From the NCBI RefSeq assembly GCF_000002595.2, contig NC_057006.1, positions 1,924,246 through 1,988,245 on the forward strand: a DNA stretch of 64,000 nt. The letters are read 5' to 3'. Position numbers and translations under genes: made by a program. A model generated the notes under the pieces. That model was not told the DNA's origin. It saw only the letters and a list, made by a program, of their open reading frames with translations, and made no database searches. Positions 10,723-21,266 of the stretch are shown here, one piece after another (position 1 is the first letter of the stretch; the number at the start of each line of letters is the position of its first letter). The DNA comes from Chlamydomonas reinhardtii (Eukaryota > Chlorophyta > Chlorophyceae > Chlamydomonadales > Chlamydomonadaceae).

Positions 10723-13700
10723 ATGGCGAGCGTTGGTCGAGCTACGAACACGAGGTATTCCAGCAAAGCCCCGCCTCCGTTAGATGTAGGCAGCAACAAC
10801 ACTTCAACTCCAACGCAAAGCGCTAGAATGCGCGTCGGGCCCTTTTACTCGGGTTTACGGGGGCAAGTCTGCCCGGAGTCGGAGTTGTCTAGCCCTGAAG
10901 CTGCGTTGGCGCCCGCGGACGACGACTTTGTGGCGCTATCGCCGGTTTCATCGACGGGTCCTAGCGGCTGGAGCAGCCTTCCTGCGCATTTGCTTGAGGT
11001 TGTGTTCGCCAACCTTCGGGACTCCTCTACCGGGCGATGGCCGTCGAGGAAGGTGAGACGCGCTGATTACACCAAGGAAAGCATCTTGGCAACGGGCTGC
11101 TTGGGGCGCGTCCCCGCTTTGGACTTCCTCAACCTTGTCACTGCGGCACGTTTCCTCCCGCGATGGGCGGGGTCCTAGCTATGTTTGTGATCCGATGTAT
11201 TGCCTCAGTGAGTCAGGTACGCGAGCGTGGCCGTCGAAGCTGAACGCGAGTTGAATGCACTCGTAGTGGAAGCTCAGAGCTATGTGCGACCGGCGTCCAG
11301 CGCACTGTATTGCCTTACACGGGCAATGCAAACAAATTTGATGGAAGGGAGTCGGAACTATGAACGCGGCCGTTGCGTAAAGAGTTGCGCTGGCGCGTTT
11401 CGCTGCCTACAAGCCCAATTCGAACGGGTTGGCGATGCAGCACTTCAACAGACGGTGGCGCAGCTCAATCAGTGGCAGCGTGCGCTTTAACGTGGCGCCG
11501 CGGTCCCCACTCCCCCGCGCCTCTTCCGCGGCTGCCGCACTGTGGCTTCTAACCACTACCCCACAACGCGCCCTGCCCCCTCCAATCGTGCAGGTGCTGT
11601 TCGGCATCTGTGGTGTGTGCCGGCTCTGGCGCCGCGTGGGCCACACCATGTTCTTCTCCAACGTGTGGGGCAGCCACACCGACATGATCGTGCACCCCAC
11701 GCAGCTGTTCACGCTGGTGCGTCCGGGCGTGCCGTGCCGCCGCCCTTCGCGCGTTCGGTTGGGCGGGTCGGGGCTCCCTGTCACACGCTCCACACCCTTG
11801 CGCTTGCGCGTGCCGACGTACCTGGTGCGCGTGCCGACGCACGGCCGGGGCCCTCTCCAAACCTCATCTGGCTGCATTCGTGACCCACGACCCCTCCCCC
11901 TTACCACCTGCGTGCATACCCACACCGCAGAGCCCGCAGCCGCGGCTGCACACCAGCGACAACCTGCTGCGCTGCTTCGTGCACCGCACGCCGCACCCGC
12001 CCGCCGGGCTGGGGCTGGGCCTGGCGCCGCGGCTGGGGCGCGGCTGGCGCTTCACCCTCTACCTGGGCTCAGACCACAGGGGCGTGGTGCACGGCGGCGG
12101 CAGCGGCGGCGGCCCAGGCGGCAGCTACGGCGGCGGCGGTGGCGGCGGCGGCGGCGGCATTGGTAGCAGTATTGGCGGCGGCGGCGGCGGCGGGTCGGCG
12201 GCTGGTCAGCAGCCGCAGATGCTCATGTCAGCGGTACAGACCAGCCGGCGGTGCTATCAGCTCATGCTGTGCAGGCCGGGCCCGGGTCCGGGGGCGGGGG
12301 CCGCGGGGCACTGGCATGGGCAGGTCTGGGCGCGGCAGCAGCAGCACCAGCAGCAGCATGCGCACGCAAGCAGCCCGGGCGGCGGAGCGGTTGAAGGGAA
12401 GGGCTCGCGCGGCGGAGCGGGAGGCGGGCACCGGGTAGGAAGCAGCAGCAGCGGCGGCGGCGGCGGCGGCGGCGGTGGGTCGGGCGTGGTGGCGACGCTT
12501 CGCAGCAACATCCGCTGCAGTCACTACGAGCTTCTTCCGGAGTCGTGAGTGACTGGGAGTCGGATTTGGGTTGGATGGGTGGCGTGTTTTGCCCGAGCCC
12601 AAAGAGATAGGTGGGGGGGGGACCGTGGGACACGTGGGCCTTGGGGCTTACAGCAGGCCTGCGTCACTTCAGGCTGCACGAGGGCTGTAGCGGCTGGCGT
12701 CATGGTTGCGATGTGACGACTCGGGCGTGCAACTGGCTAGCGCCCAAGCAACCCCCAATCCCCACCTGAATCCCAAACACACACACACGCCCACCCACAG
12801 GAGCTGCCCCTGGGCGCGGCGGCTGATCAGTGTGGCTGGCTACCCGGTCAGCAGCCCGCCCAGCCCGCTGATTGCGTTGGAGTATCGGCTGCGGGTGCGC
12901 GGCATCATGCTGCCGCGCCGCATGAAGGTGCAGGTGCCGGTGCCGCACTCGCTGCAGCGGGTCGTGCACAACCCCCTGTACGACATGGCCGACACGGGCG
13001 GCGGCGGCGGCGGCATGGGGCTGGAGGACCCGTACGGCGGCGTGTTTGGGGTGGGCGGCGAGTACGGCGGCGGCGGCATGGGGCTGGGGTACGGAGGGGT
13101 TGGAGGGGTGGGAGCAGGAGGCGGCGTGTGGCCGGCGGTGTTTGCGGCGGGTGCTGGTGGAGCGGCGGGAGCTGGTGCTGGTGCGGGGGCGGCGGCGGTG
13201 ATGGCGCCGCCGCCGGGAGGTGGAGCGGCGGCGGGCGGCGGGGGAGCGGGTGCGGCGGTGGTGGGCGACGGCGGTGCGGCGGGTGAGGGCCTGATGGACA
13301 ACCTGGAGGACATACTGGAAGGGGCGGTGAGTGGGGCAGCTTGGGCTGGGGTGGGATCGGAATGTGGGGTTTTGGGGCTCGGGTGCAGGTAAGGGCCTGT
13401 TTGATATGGCGTGGCGTCCGCGTCCGGTAGCAGGGCGACCGCTGCTTGCTGCAGCTTTAGTCGGCGTCTGGTCCTGGGTTTTGGATCCAATGGGGTCGTT
13501 GCCAGGGGGTTGTGAAAACGCCGGTATGGCTGTGTGTGCAGGTGCGGGCGGAGCCGCTGCTCTTTGCCAACATGGTGGACGCGGCGGCGGTGCGCCCTGC
13601 GGACGAGGACGACGGCCCGCCGGCAGCGCAAGCCGGCGCCGGTGGCGGCGCGGCCGGCGGCGCTGGCGGCCACGGCGGCGGCGGCGGCCGGGGGCCCTCC

Positions 13701-14962
13701 CTCCGCCGCGCGCGCAGTGGCGGCAACACCTCATGGGGCCTGGGCACCATCCTGCGCCGCGGCTTTCTGCTTCGGCGGCCCACGTTTGGTGGCGGGGGTG
13801 CGGGCGGCGCGGGCAGCATTCAGTGGTGGGGCCCTGGCTCGCCAGCGGCAGGGCGGCAGGGCACAGGGATGGAGGAGGTCGGCGGCACCGTCGGCCGCGA
13901 CTTGGGCTGGGCGGCTGCCATCCCGCCGCCGGTGCCGTCGGTGCGGCTGCAGAACAAGGCGCCGCACTGGAACGAGGCGCTCATGTGCTGGTGGGTGGGG
14001 TTACCTTCATGATAGTGGTAGTTAAGGTAGTGGTAGATGGTAGACAATATTGGGGCGGGCGGAGGGTTCCGGGAGTGGCGAAACCCACCTGCTTCCGCTC
14101 GGCTTCGGGCCAGAGGTCGTGGAAGCTGCCGCGGCCGAGTCCTGCTTCACGCGGCGCGGCAGCGAGCGCACCTGCACACTCTCAGGCACGAGGACTGCTG
14201 CCGCTGCTGCAGTTCTGCTGCTGCTGACGGCGACTGTCTGACTTGCCTTCCGGCGCGCTGTGCAGGTGCCTGAACTTCCGCGGCCGCGTCAAGATGGCAT
14301 CGGTCAAGAACTTCCAGCTCATGTGCTCGGCGGACGGCGCCGGCCGCTGCGTCATGCAGTTCGGCAAGGTGCGCTGGTGCACGGCGACTGGCTGGGGGAT
14401 TGGTGTAGATACCAGCCCAAACTAAACCAAACCAATCTAAAATGAGCGGAGCGCAATCAAACCCACTGCAATAGAACGAGGAGGAGGGGGGGTGGCGCGG
14501 CTAGGAGGAGGCGTTGCGAGGCGGCAGTGACCTGTCGCCGCAAATGTGCCCCCGTTGACCCGTTGACCCGCTGCCACTTACCGCGTAGCCCTCGAGCCAC
14601 ACGCTTTCTGACAAACACAAATGCAAGCAAGCACGTCCAGAACACCATACACCCAACACTGACACACACACATGTAAATCCAACACTGACACACACATCC
14701 GTAAACCGTCGCTTTGCTCTATCGCATACACTGTCTTTGCGCTATGTTTTCCTTGTGCCCTTTAACACACACACATGTAAACCGCATACACTGTTTTTGC
14801 GTTTTGTTTTCTTTGCGCTCTTCAAACACGCGTCCAACCCGCCCACATGCCGCCCAGGTGGAGGACGGCGTCTACATCCTGGATTTCAACCCCTGTGTGC
14901 TCACGGCCGCCCAGGCCTTCGCCGCGGCGCTGTCCACCTTTGAAACCAAGTACCTTCTGTGA
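10723..14962 (+). CDS. Tubby-like F-box protein
   Basis: Seven exons: 10723-11052, 11594-11716, 11931-12544, 12801-13326, 13542-13990, 14266-14368, 14858-14962, giving 749 residues. An F-box spans about residues 84-130 (GWSSLPAHLLEVVFANL, then RWPSRK and VCRLWRRV), as in plant tubby-like proteins. The tubby domain follows in pieces: LHTSDNLLRCFV, GRGWRFTLYLGSD, YRLRVRGIMLPRRMKVQVP, LQNKAPHWNEALMCWCLNF, GRVKMASVKNFQL, CVMQFGKVEDGVYILDF and a C-terminal FETKYLL. The domain is far longer than the usual ~270 residues because Gly-, Gln- and Ala-rich inserts sit between its conserved strands. The family binds phosphoinositides at the plasma membrane and can recruit SCF ubiquitin ligase through the F-box. 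The ATG at 10723 is the first in frame. Confidence is high for family, moderate for the ends of the low-complexity exons. Confidence 0.92.
14652..14835 (+). repeat. Diverged short tandem repeats in the last intron of the tubby-like gene
   Basis: Two copies of a CCAACACTGACACACACA-type unit (about 14652-14710) are followed by two diverged ~60-bp copies that start with CGCATACACTGT at 14723 and 14783. All lie within the intron 14369-14857. Confidence 0.75.
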
Positions 14963-16250
14963 GCAGCGGCAGCGGAGGAGAGGCGGCGCCAGCAGCAGCA
15001 GGCGCAGCAGCAGCCGCGAGAGGAGGCAGGGGTGGAGGGAGGAGGGAGCAGTGGCGTGCAAGCATCCGAGCAACGTGGCACGTGTATTCTACGGTCGTCG
15101 GAGGGTCCACGCGCAGGCTGGGGCGGCAGGCGGCAGAGCACGCAGTAGCAAGGGCGTTGAGTGCATGGCCGATGGCCGGGGTTGCACGATGATAGGTCTG
15201 CGAGTGAGTTGTACAACAAGTTGGCCGGGCGTGAGGCGGAGGGGCGTGTGGATCGGCAGGAGCATCGCTGTTGGATAGCGCCAAGAACGCGCCTGAGTAG
15301 GGCTGTGGGATACGGCGCGAGCCGTAGTATGTTTTATCACATTACAAGAGGGGAATATTGCATGACCGCTCCAACATGTTGCGTGGGGCTGTATAATCCT
15401 GCCGTTGGCCTTAGTGAACGGCAAGGGCTTTGAACCGTACATACACAGATAATGGTGGGGTTTCAGTATAAGTTCATTACTATTATTACGTTTCGCTACC
15501 GCGGCACACCTACGGCCGCAGGAGTGGGTCCGCTAATGCATTAGCATAATGGCGCAGGGCTCTCGAGGCTGGCCACTGACCAGAAGACGACTTGTGTGGA
15601 CTGTTTGTTGCTTGTACGTGCATTCGGTGTGCTGTGATGTATTGACGTGAGTGTGGATGCGTGGTTGGTTGACTGGGATTTGCTTCGGGGGGTTTACGCG
15701 GCATGGCCGAGCGGGGCAGGTGCACGTGACGACGGGTGAGCGGGCCTGGTTCGGTCAGGCCCCGGGAGACGGTGGAAGTCGTGAGGCGCCGCTGGCAGCT
15801 GGTTTGCGCACCAGCATACGGTGCCCGCCAGTGAGTAAGCAGTCCGCACGGTACGCTTGTTGGTGCAGGGGGGTTGAACGATGTTGCACACGCGGTGGTG
15901 CAAGGGTTCGGTTGATGAACTGCGGCTGTCAGATGGAGTTGCGGCATCCTCATGTGATTGCAGGTGTTGTCGGGGCAGCGCTGGGCGTACCCGCGTGATG
16001 CAAACACACACACACTTGTATGACTTGTTGATGTCGAATGCCTCAGCGCACACGGGCATCACCCATGTGTCCCCGTCTCTTACTGCAGCCGCTATCGAGT
16101 CACCCGTTCCAGGCCTCACTCCAGAGGATGAGGGGGACCCGATGCTTCCATGACGGGGCTCCCCTGATGGGGCTTGCGAGGGGCGCGCTCACGGACCTTG
16201 CACTCCACCATATAATGCAGTCACACAGTTCATAGGACAAGCCAGATAGC
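14963..16250. other. Intergenic region: 3' flank of tubby-like gene, with a fragment copied from the 9.2-kb exon
   Basis: No intact gene is seen. A 36-base segment at 16024-16059 matches 9223-9258 at 30 of 36 positions and encodes PVCAEAFDINKSYK on the minus strand. It looks like a decayed duplicate. Confidence 0.45.
16024..16059 (-). pseudogene. Small duplicated fragment of the terminal exon at 9151-9351
   Basis: The minus strand encodes MPVCAEAFDINKS, close to VPVYAEAFDINKC in the exon at 9.2 kb (30 of 36 bases identical). The downstream VDLYLRFF part is missing and is replaced by a CA/GT-rich stretch. It is probably a partial duplicate or a shared mobile fragment; it could also be an exon of a paralogue whose other exons I failed to see. 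Confidence 0.4.
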
Positions 16251-16874
16251 ATGTCTGGGAGTCGTTGGAGCGGTGTTTTTGGGGTGAGCATCATTCCCAA
16301 AAAGTCGCTTGATGCGCGGTTGCGCGTCCTATTGAACGACGTTGGATAAACCTGAGTGCATCGTATTGGACGCTGCGCCAGAGCTCATGTCACATGCCCA
16401 CATCCGCGCATCCGCTGCAATCGATTGTGACGCGCAGGTCCTCGCGATTGGTACTTTTGTGGGCTTGGCGCTTTACCCCATCGCTATTCAGCCCCTCAGC
16501 AGCCGATCTCTGAAGGAAACGCGCGAAGGCGGTGACCCGGGCTTTCAAAAGAAGGGTGAGTCTGGGTGGGTGCACGACGTGGGCACAAGGTGGGCACCAT
16601 CCCCAGGCAAGCGCAGACGCCGATGCTAAGCACGGCTGACATGTTTCAGGCGTGGATTGGCATCCTGCAGAGGGAGGAGACAGCTGGATGCCGCGAAGGG
16701 GTTTGGGGTTTGGGCGGGGTCTGGGGTGGGGTGGGGTTTGGAAGTGACCTGCCATAGCCACCGGTCAGCTGTCCGGTGTCTGGAACCCCGGTATAGTCCT
16801 CGGCCTTGCGGCATCTGACAAAAAACCTACATCTTGCAGGTATGTGGAAGGCCATCGACGAGTACCGTAAGTAG
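16251..16874 (+). CDS. SMIM20/MITRAC7-like single-pass membrane microprotein (61 aa)
   Basis: Three short exons, 16251-16283, 16438-16555 and 16840-16874, use good GT-AG sites (GTGAGC, GTGAGT) and end at TAG 16872-16874. The protein starts MSGSRWSGVFG, has one hydrophobic segment ending in ALYPIAIQPL, then a charged tail with GFQKKG and a C-terminal MWKAIDEYRK. Animal SMIM20 is a ~67-residue mitochondrial inner-membrane protein that assists cytochrome c oxidase assembly and has the same layout: short N-terminus, one TM, a YPI..(R)PL motif, charged tail. The assignment rests on layout plus this motif and is inference. The terminal CGTAAGTAG also reads as a splice donor, so a fusion to the next gene via an acceptor at 16960 is formally in frame. 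I favour two proteins because the next ORF begins with its own targeting-like peptide. Confidence 0.55.
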
Positions 16875-16986
16875 CGGGCGCCCTTGACTTGCCGCGGCAC
16901 TAGTCTACTAGTAAAATCAGCAGCATCAGCGGGCCTGCGTCGTCAGCAGCTCGGACTCAGGAGTCAAAGCGCCAAGCAGACCAGGC

Positions 16987-19457
16987 ATGGCGAGGGGGGG
17001 AAGTGCCCTGGGCCGATTGGTGCAGTGGGCCTGCCACCAGGCGGCGCCGTCACTGCAGGGGCCCTCGCACTCGCAGCTGGTGGCTGCGAAGGGCTGCAGC
17101 GGCTTGGGTGCTGCCAGCACTGGCGGCAGCAGTGGAATGCTAAACAGCTGTGGCGGCCGGGCCCTCATGAGCTTGCGCTCGGCGCCGCCTCAGCAGCAGC
17201 TACAGCAGCTGCAACAGCTCCGTGGGATGGGGACAGGTGCGTGTCAAGCCCGGGGCGGAGCGGGGCGCTAGCTGGGGGTTTGCTGGAAATGGGGGTTGGC
17301 AACCGCAGCTGTGCATACGCTGAGTCTTCCCGTGCCGGCATCCCGACGCGCAGGAGTTGCCAATGTTGAGGCCAAAGTGCTGCGCAAAGCTCGCAAGTGA
17401 GTTCGCCAGCGCACGGGTTTATTAACGCTTGTCTCTCGGTGACCTCGTTATGTTGCCACGTTTGCACTTGACTAATCCACTTACGCTGTACGGCCGCCTC
17501 AGCTCCGCTGCCTGCCACCGCCTCCCTCATCACAGGCTTGCAGTCGCTGTAGGCGGTCTGGCGGGCGTGTTTGGTAGTCTGGTGGGTGTGGGCGGCGGAG
17601 TGCTCATCTCGCCCATCATCGCGAACGCCTGCAAGTGAGTGTCCACTACCGCAAGTCCGAAACACACTAACACATATGCATACGTGCTCTTACGCGCCAC
17701 TTTGCCCGCAAGCGGCTTGCCTATCCAGCCTTGCACACATCCCTCCAACAGCCCACACAATCCACACAATCCACACAACCACAGCCATTTCGCGGCCGTG
17801 CTGCGGTCAGCGCACACGCCTTTGAGGGGCGGACTGTCTGCAGGCGCAACCCATGCCAACTCTTGCCCTGCCTCCCTCAACACCCATTCCCACCGATTCC
17901 TTGTACCCTAGGACCATTCCTCAGCGGGTCATCAGCGGCACCTCGCTGGCGGCTGTGGCCGCCACCGGCAGCGCCGCTGGCTATGTGTATTACACCAGCG
18001 GCGCTGTGGACCTGACCAGCGCGGCCCTGATTGCGGTGGCGGCGGTGGCCACGGCGCCACTGGGCGCCCGCGCCACGAAGGTGTTTGACTGCGCCATGCT
18101 GCGACGGCTGATGGCGTACTGGTGGGGTGGGGTTGAATGGGCAGGGCTGTGGTTGTATGTATGGTGTTGGGTGGGCTCAATGAGTTGGTGCCCTCGGTCA
18201 CTTGATGTGAAGCAGGGGTCGGGATGGGAATGTGTGAGGGATCCGGGTCAAGATCGTGTGCGCGACGAGGATGAGTATATGGCGGAATGGAAAGCTTCCC
18301 AGGCAAGGAGTGGGTTAGGTTTGGGTTGTGTTTTTGGGTGGGTTTGTGAAGTTCATGTGGTGCCCCCGATGCCCCTCTGGCATGAATTATCTCTTCTGTA
18401 CCACAACTCGCAGGCTCTTCATCGTGGCGCCGCTGGTGCCGCTGAAACCCTACCTGATGAAGACCTACGCAGGCACGGGCCCGGACGGCACCAGCGCCAC
18501 CGGCACCTCTGTGTCGCCCACTACCCCCGACGCCACGTCAGCAACACCCGATGTTGACGGTGCGGAGAAGCCGTTGTGGCGGCCGCTGCGCAGCAGTGAC
18601 GCAGTGCTGGTGGCGACTGGCACGGTTGCGGGCTTCGCGTCCGGCCTGCTAGGCATTGGCGGCGGGTGAGCACGCACACGCACACGCTGGCTCCAGTTCA
18701 GGCTGGGGATGTGTGCGTGTGGGGGGGGGACGACGGGCTCGTTGACATCCCGGCTTCCTGGCCTCAGCGCCCGGAGGCAGGGGCAGGGGCAGGGCTCTCC
18801 GGTGCTTTCCTGTCCTTGCTCTCCAACCGACGCCTGTTACGGCACGTGCGCCCCCGCTCCGCAGGACCATCGTGACGCCGCTGCTGACCATCGCGACCGG
18901 TCTCCCTCAGCTGTCGGTGCTGGGCACCTCCCTGGCAGCAATGGTCGCGCCCTCGCTCATAGGTGCGCTCATGGGCAGGCAGGCCTGCACGCACAGGCAC
19001 GGCAGCCAGCAGACATGGCTTCCTGGCGACTGGCCGACTGGGCCTCTCGGTGCTCACTGCCTTTGCTTCTCCCGCGATATCTTGCGTTCGCGCCTGCCGC
19101 CTGGCAGTTAGTTACGCCTTTCTTACACATCTGTCCGTGCCTGCGCATGTGTACGCAGGCCTGGCGCAGCACGCGCGCATGGGGAACGTGGACGTCTTGA
19201 TGGCGGCGGGGCTGGTGCTGGGGACCACCCTGGGCAGCAGCGCCGGCAGCCGCCTGGCACTGGAGCTGCCAGACGGGGTGTTGGAGTGGGTGTTCTGTAT
19301 CGGCATGTTGTACCTGGGCCGCAAGACGCTGGCGGGCGCGAGGGCGACAGCAACGCCGGCGCCGGCGGCGGCAGCTGTGGCAGGGGCAAAGGCGCCGCAG
19401 GGGGCGGCTGGCGCGGCGGCGGCTGTGGGCGGGACTGCGTCAGCGCCCAAGGCGTGA
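16987..19457 (+). CDS. TauE/SafE-family membrane transporter, probably organelle-targeted
   Basis: Seven exons: 16987-17236, 17354-17396, 17536-17634, 17912-18121, 18414-18665, 18865-18962, 19159-19457, giving 416 residues. The first ~83 residues are Ser/Gly/Gln-rich with scattered Arg and no acidic residues, typical of a chloroplast or mitochondrial presequence. The rest holds the two inverted DUF81 halves: GGLAGVFGSLVGVGGGVLIS ... VISGTSLAAVA, then VAGFASGLLGIGGG ... TIVTPLLTIATG and SVLGTSLAAMV, with hydrophobic segments between. The repeated GxxxGxxGxGGG + (V/L)xGTSL pattern is diagnostic for the TauE/SafE family, which exports sulfite, sulfoacetate or related anions in bacteria. The substrate here is unknown. 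A Thr/Ser/Asp-rich loop separates the halves and the C-terminus is Ala-rich. The start lies only 112 bp after the stop of the SMIM20-like ORF. Confidence 0.88.
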
Positions 19458-19920
19458 TGCGGGGGGTCAGCGGGAACGGGAGCGAGACGGAAGTCGGCGC
19501 AAGGGCTAGGCGTTGCTTGACTTGGACGCAAGGCTGTGCGGTAATGCGCGTAGCTACCAGGTCGAGATGTTGATGGCATGGTCACCAGCAGGTTATCAAA
19601 ACCCCGCTTGCACTGTTGTTGTTACTCTGGTGCAGCCCTGGTCCAGTTGGTTCTACAGCGTGCACAGTCAGTAGTGAACCAGCGCTCAGACCTTCAAGCT
19701 GCGCATCTACGGAGGGACTGACGTCGGTGCCACACCAGGCATAGCCAACATCATCAGCGCACCGCTCCACTCCCCTCATCAAACCATCATTCGTCCATTT
19801 GGCTCACGTTTCATTCCGCCGCTCGGTGGCTGAATAACAATTGCGTCGCAGACAGCGGTTGATCGCCTTGGTCTTCTCCCCCGTGCCTTAAATGCGCCCA
19901 ACTTCCAAGCCGGGATGTCC
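19458..19920. other. Short convergent 3' region between TauE/SafE and PLAC8 genes
   Basis: The two genes point toward each other, so both 3' UTRs must lie within or overlap this 463-bp stretch. No other feature is seen. Confidence 0.5.
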
Positions 19921-21266
19921 TCACCGCCCGTACTGCTGCATGCCGGCTGGCGGCATCACAGGCTGTAACGGCTGCAACGGCTGCAGCGGCTGCATCCCAG
20001 GCATATGCTGTTGCTGTGGTTGCTGCTGCACGCCCTGCAGTGGCTGCAACGGCTGCAGTGGCTGCAATGGCCGCTGCATTGCCTGCAGCGCCGCCTGCTG
20101 CATCTGCGCCTGCTGCTGCGCCGTCGTCGTCGGCCCAGGCGCCCCGGCAATCCCCATGCCGCCGGGCGGGTACGTCTGCGGCGGCGGCGCACCAGTGCCC
20201 CCAAAGCCATAGCCCGGGTACTGCTGCGTCTGCTGCATCTGGGTCGTGTGGGCCTGCGTCATGGTGCCACCCGGCGCGCCCAGGGTCCCCACGGCCGGCA
20301 TGGGCAGCTGGCCAGGCAGCTGGCCCATCGCCGCCAGCTGCAGCGGCGTGGGCTGTGCGGGCATCATGCCCGCGGCCGCCACCGCAGCGGCTGGTGGCGC
20401 GCCGCGTAGCTGCAGCTCCCGCGCCTCCTGGCACAGCGCGCAAGTGGAGCACCTGCGCACAGAGTGGACCCGTTAAGGAGTCACGACGGTGCGCTGGCCC
20501 CGAGTCGTGTATGCGGATAGGTGATGCTCCGCGCCTGGCGCACCCAACATCAGCAAACGGACGGGAAAGTACACCACGCGACGGGAGGCCGTGTATTACT
20601 TCCTTGCCAGAAGGAGTCTGCGCCGCTCACCAGCAGTGCACACAGCAGTCGCTGCACGGCTCCTCTCTCAGCCCGTACTTCAGTCGCAGCTGCTGCCGCG
20701 TGGTGGCCGCGAAGAGGCAGCCGCACAGCGCGCCGCAGCACAGGTACAGGCAGCAGCGCGGCATGAAGCCAGAGCCGTGGATGCGGTTGTAGTTGTCCCT
20801 GCGTATCCGGAAGATACTTAGCTGCAGCTTGTGTTCGCCATACTTCATGACACGGCTTGTTTCGCCCTGTCGCGTTGCACAGGACAGCGGCGTGGTGCAA
20901 ATCACAGCCCTCGCACGGCCGCGCCCACCCGTAAATGATGGCTGGACAGACGGCGCCCACGACGCACACCAGACACGAGTTGCATCCAGTGCCGCAGCAA
21001 GACATGAGAGTGGTGCTGAATCCTGACAACGTCTTGGGTGGCCCTGTCATCTGGCCCGTTTGCAAGCCGGCGTGGCCCAGCGTGCCTGGTCGCTGGTAGC
21101 CAGGGTATTGGGTGCCAGGCTGTTGGTAGCCTGCGGCTTGCTGCATTGCTGCATGCTGCTGTTGGAGGGCTCCGTTCGTCAGGAACTGCGGGGGCGCTGC
21201 GGGGGCTGCCCCGGGGCCAAGAGCTGCGCCAGGCGTGCCGTGGAAAGACTGGGTGCTGTGATGCAT
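19921..21266 (-). CDS. PLAC8-family Cys-rich protein with long Gln/Pro tail
   Basis: Three exons, 21266-20929, 20798-20631 and 20452-19921, give 345 residues. ATG 21266 is the first in frame after an upstream stop at 21305-21303. A Gln/Ala/Gly-rich N-terminus (~75 aa) precedes the PLAC8 domain. The domain has the first Cys cluster and hydrophobic strand (CLVCVVGAVCPAIIYG), then NRIHGSGFMPRCCLYLCCG, LRLKYGLREEPCSDC, and the closing CALCQEARELQLRG. PLAC8 proteins in plants (FW2.2/CNR, PCR) influence cell number or metal transport at membranes. The usual CPC in the first cluster is CPA here. The remaining ~175 residues are low complexity with runs of QPLQPLQPLQ and PPGG, without charge, resembling a disordered cytosolic tail. 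The family call is firm; the function is not predictable. Confidence 0.88.

Noticed and set aside
10500-10802. Minus-strand frame with a hydrophobic stretch (ICTVLFQIALSVIIVYHAIG)
   Set aside because: It overlaps the start of the tubby-like gene in an AT-richer promoter region, where T-rich DNA gives hydrophobic translations by chance; no splice context.
12700-13734. Arg-rich minus-strand frame of 344 codons
   Set aside because: Antisense of tubby-like exons 4-5; the Arg/Pro/His bias is typical of the shadow of Gly-rich coding sequence.
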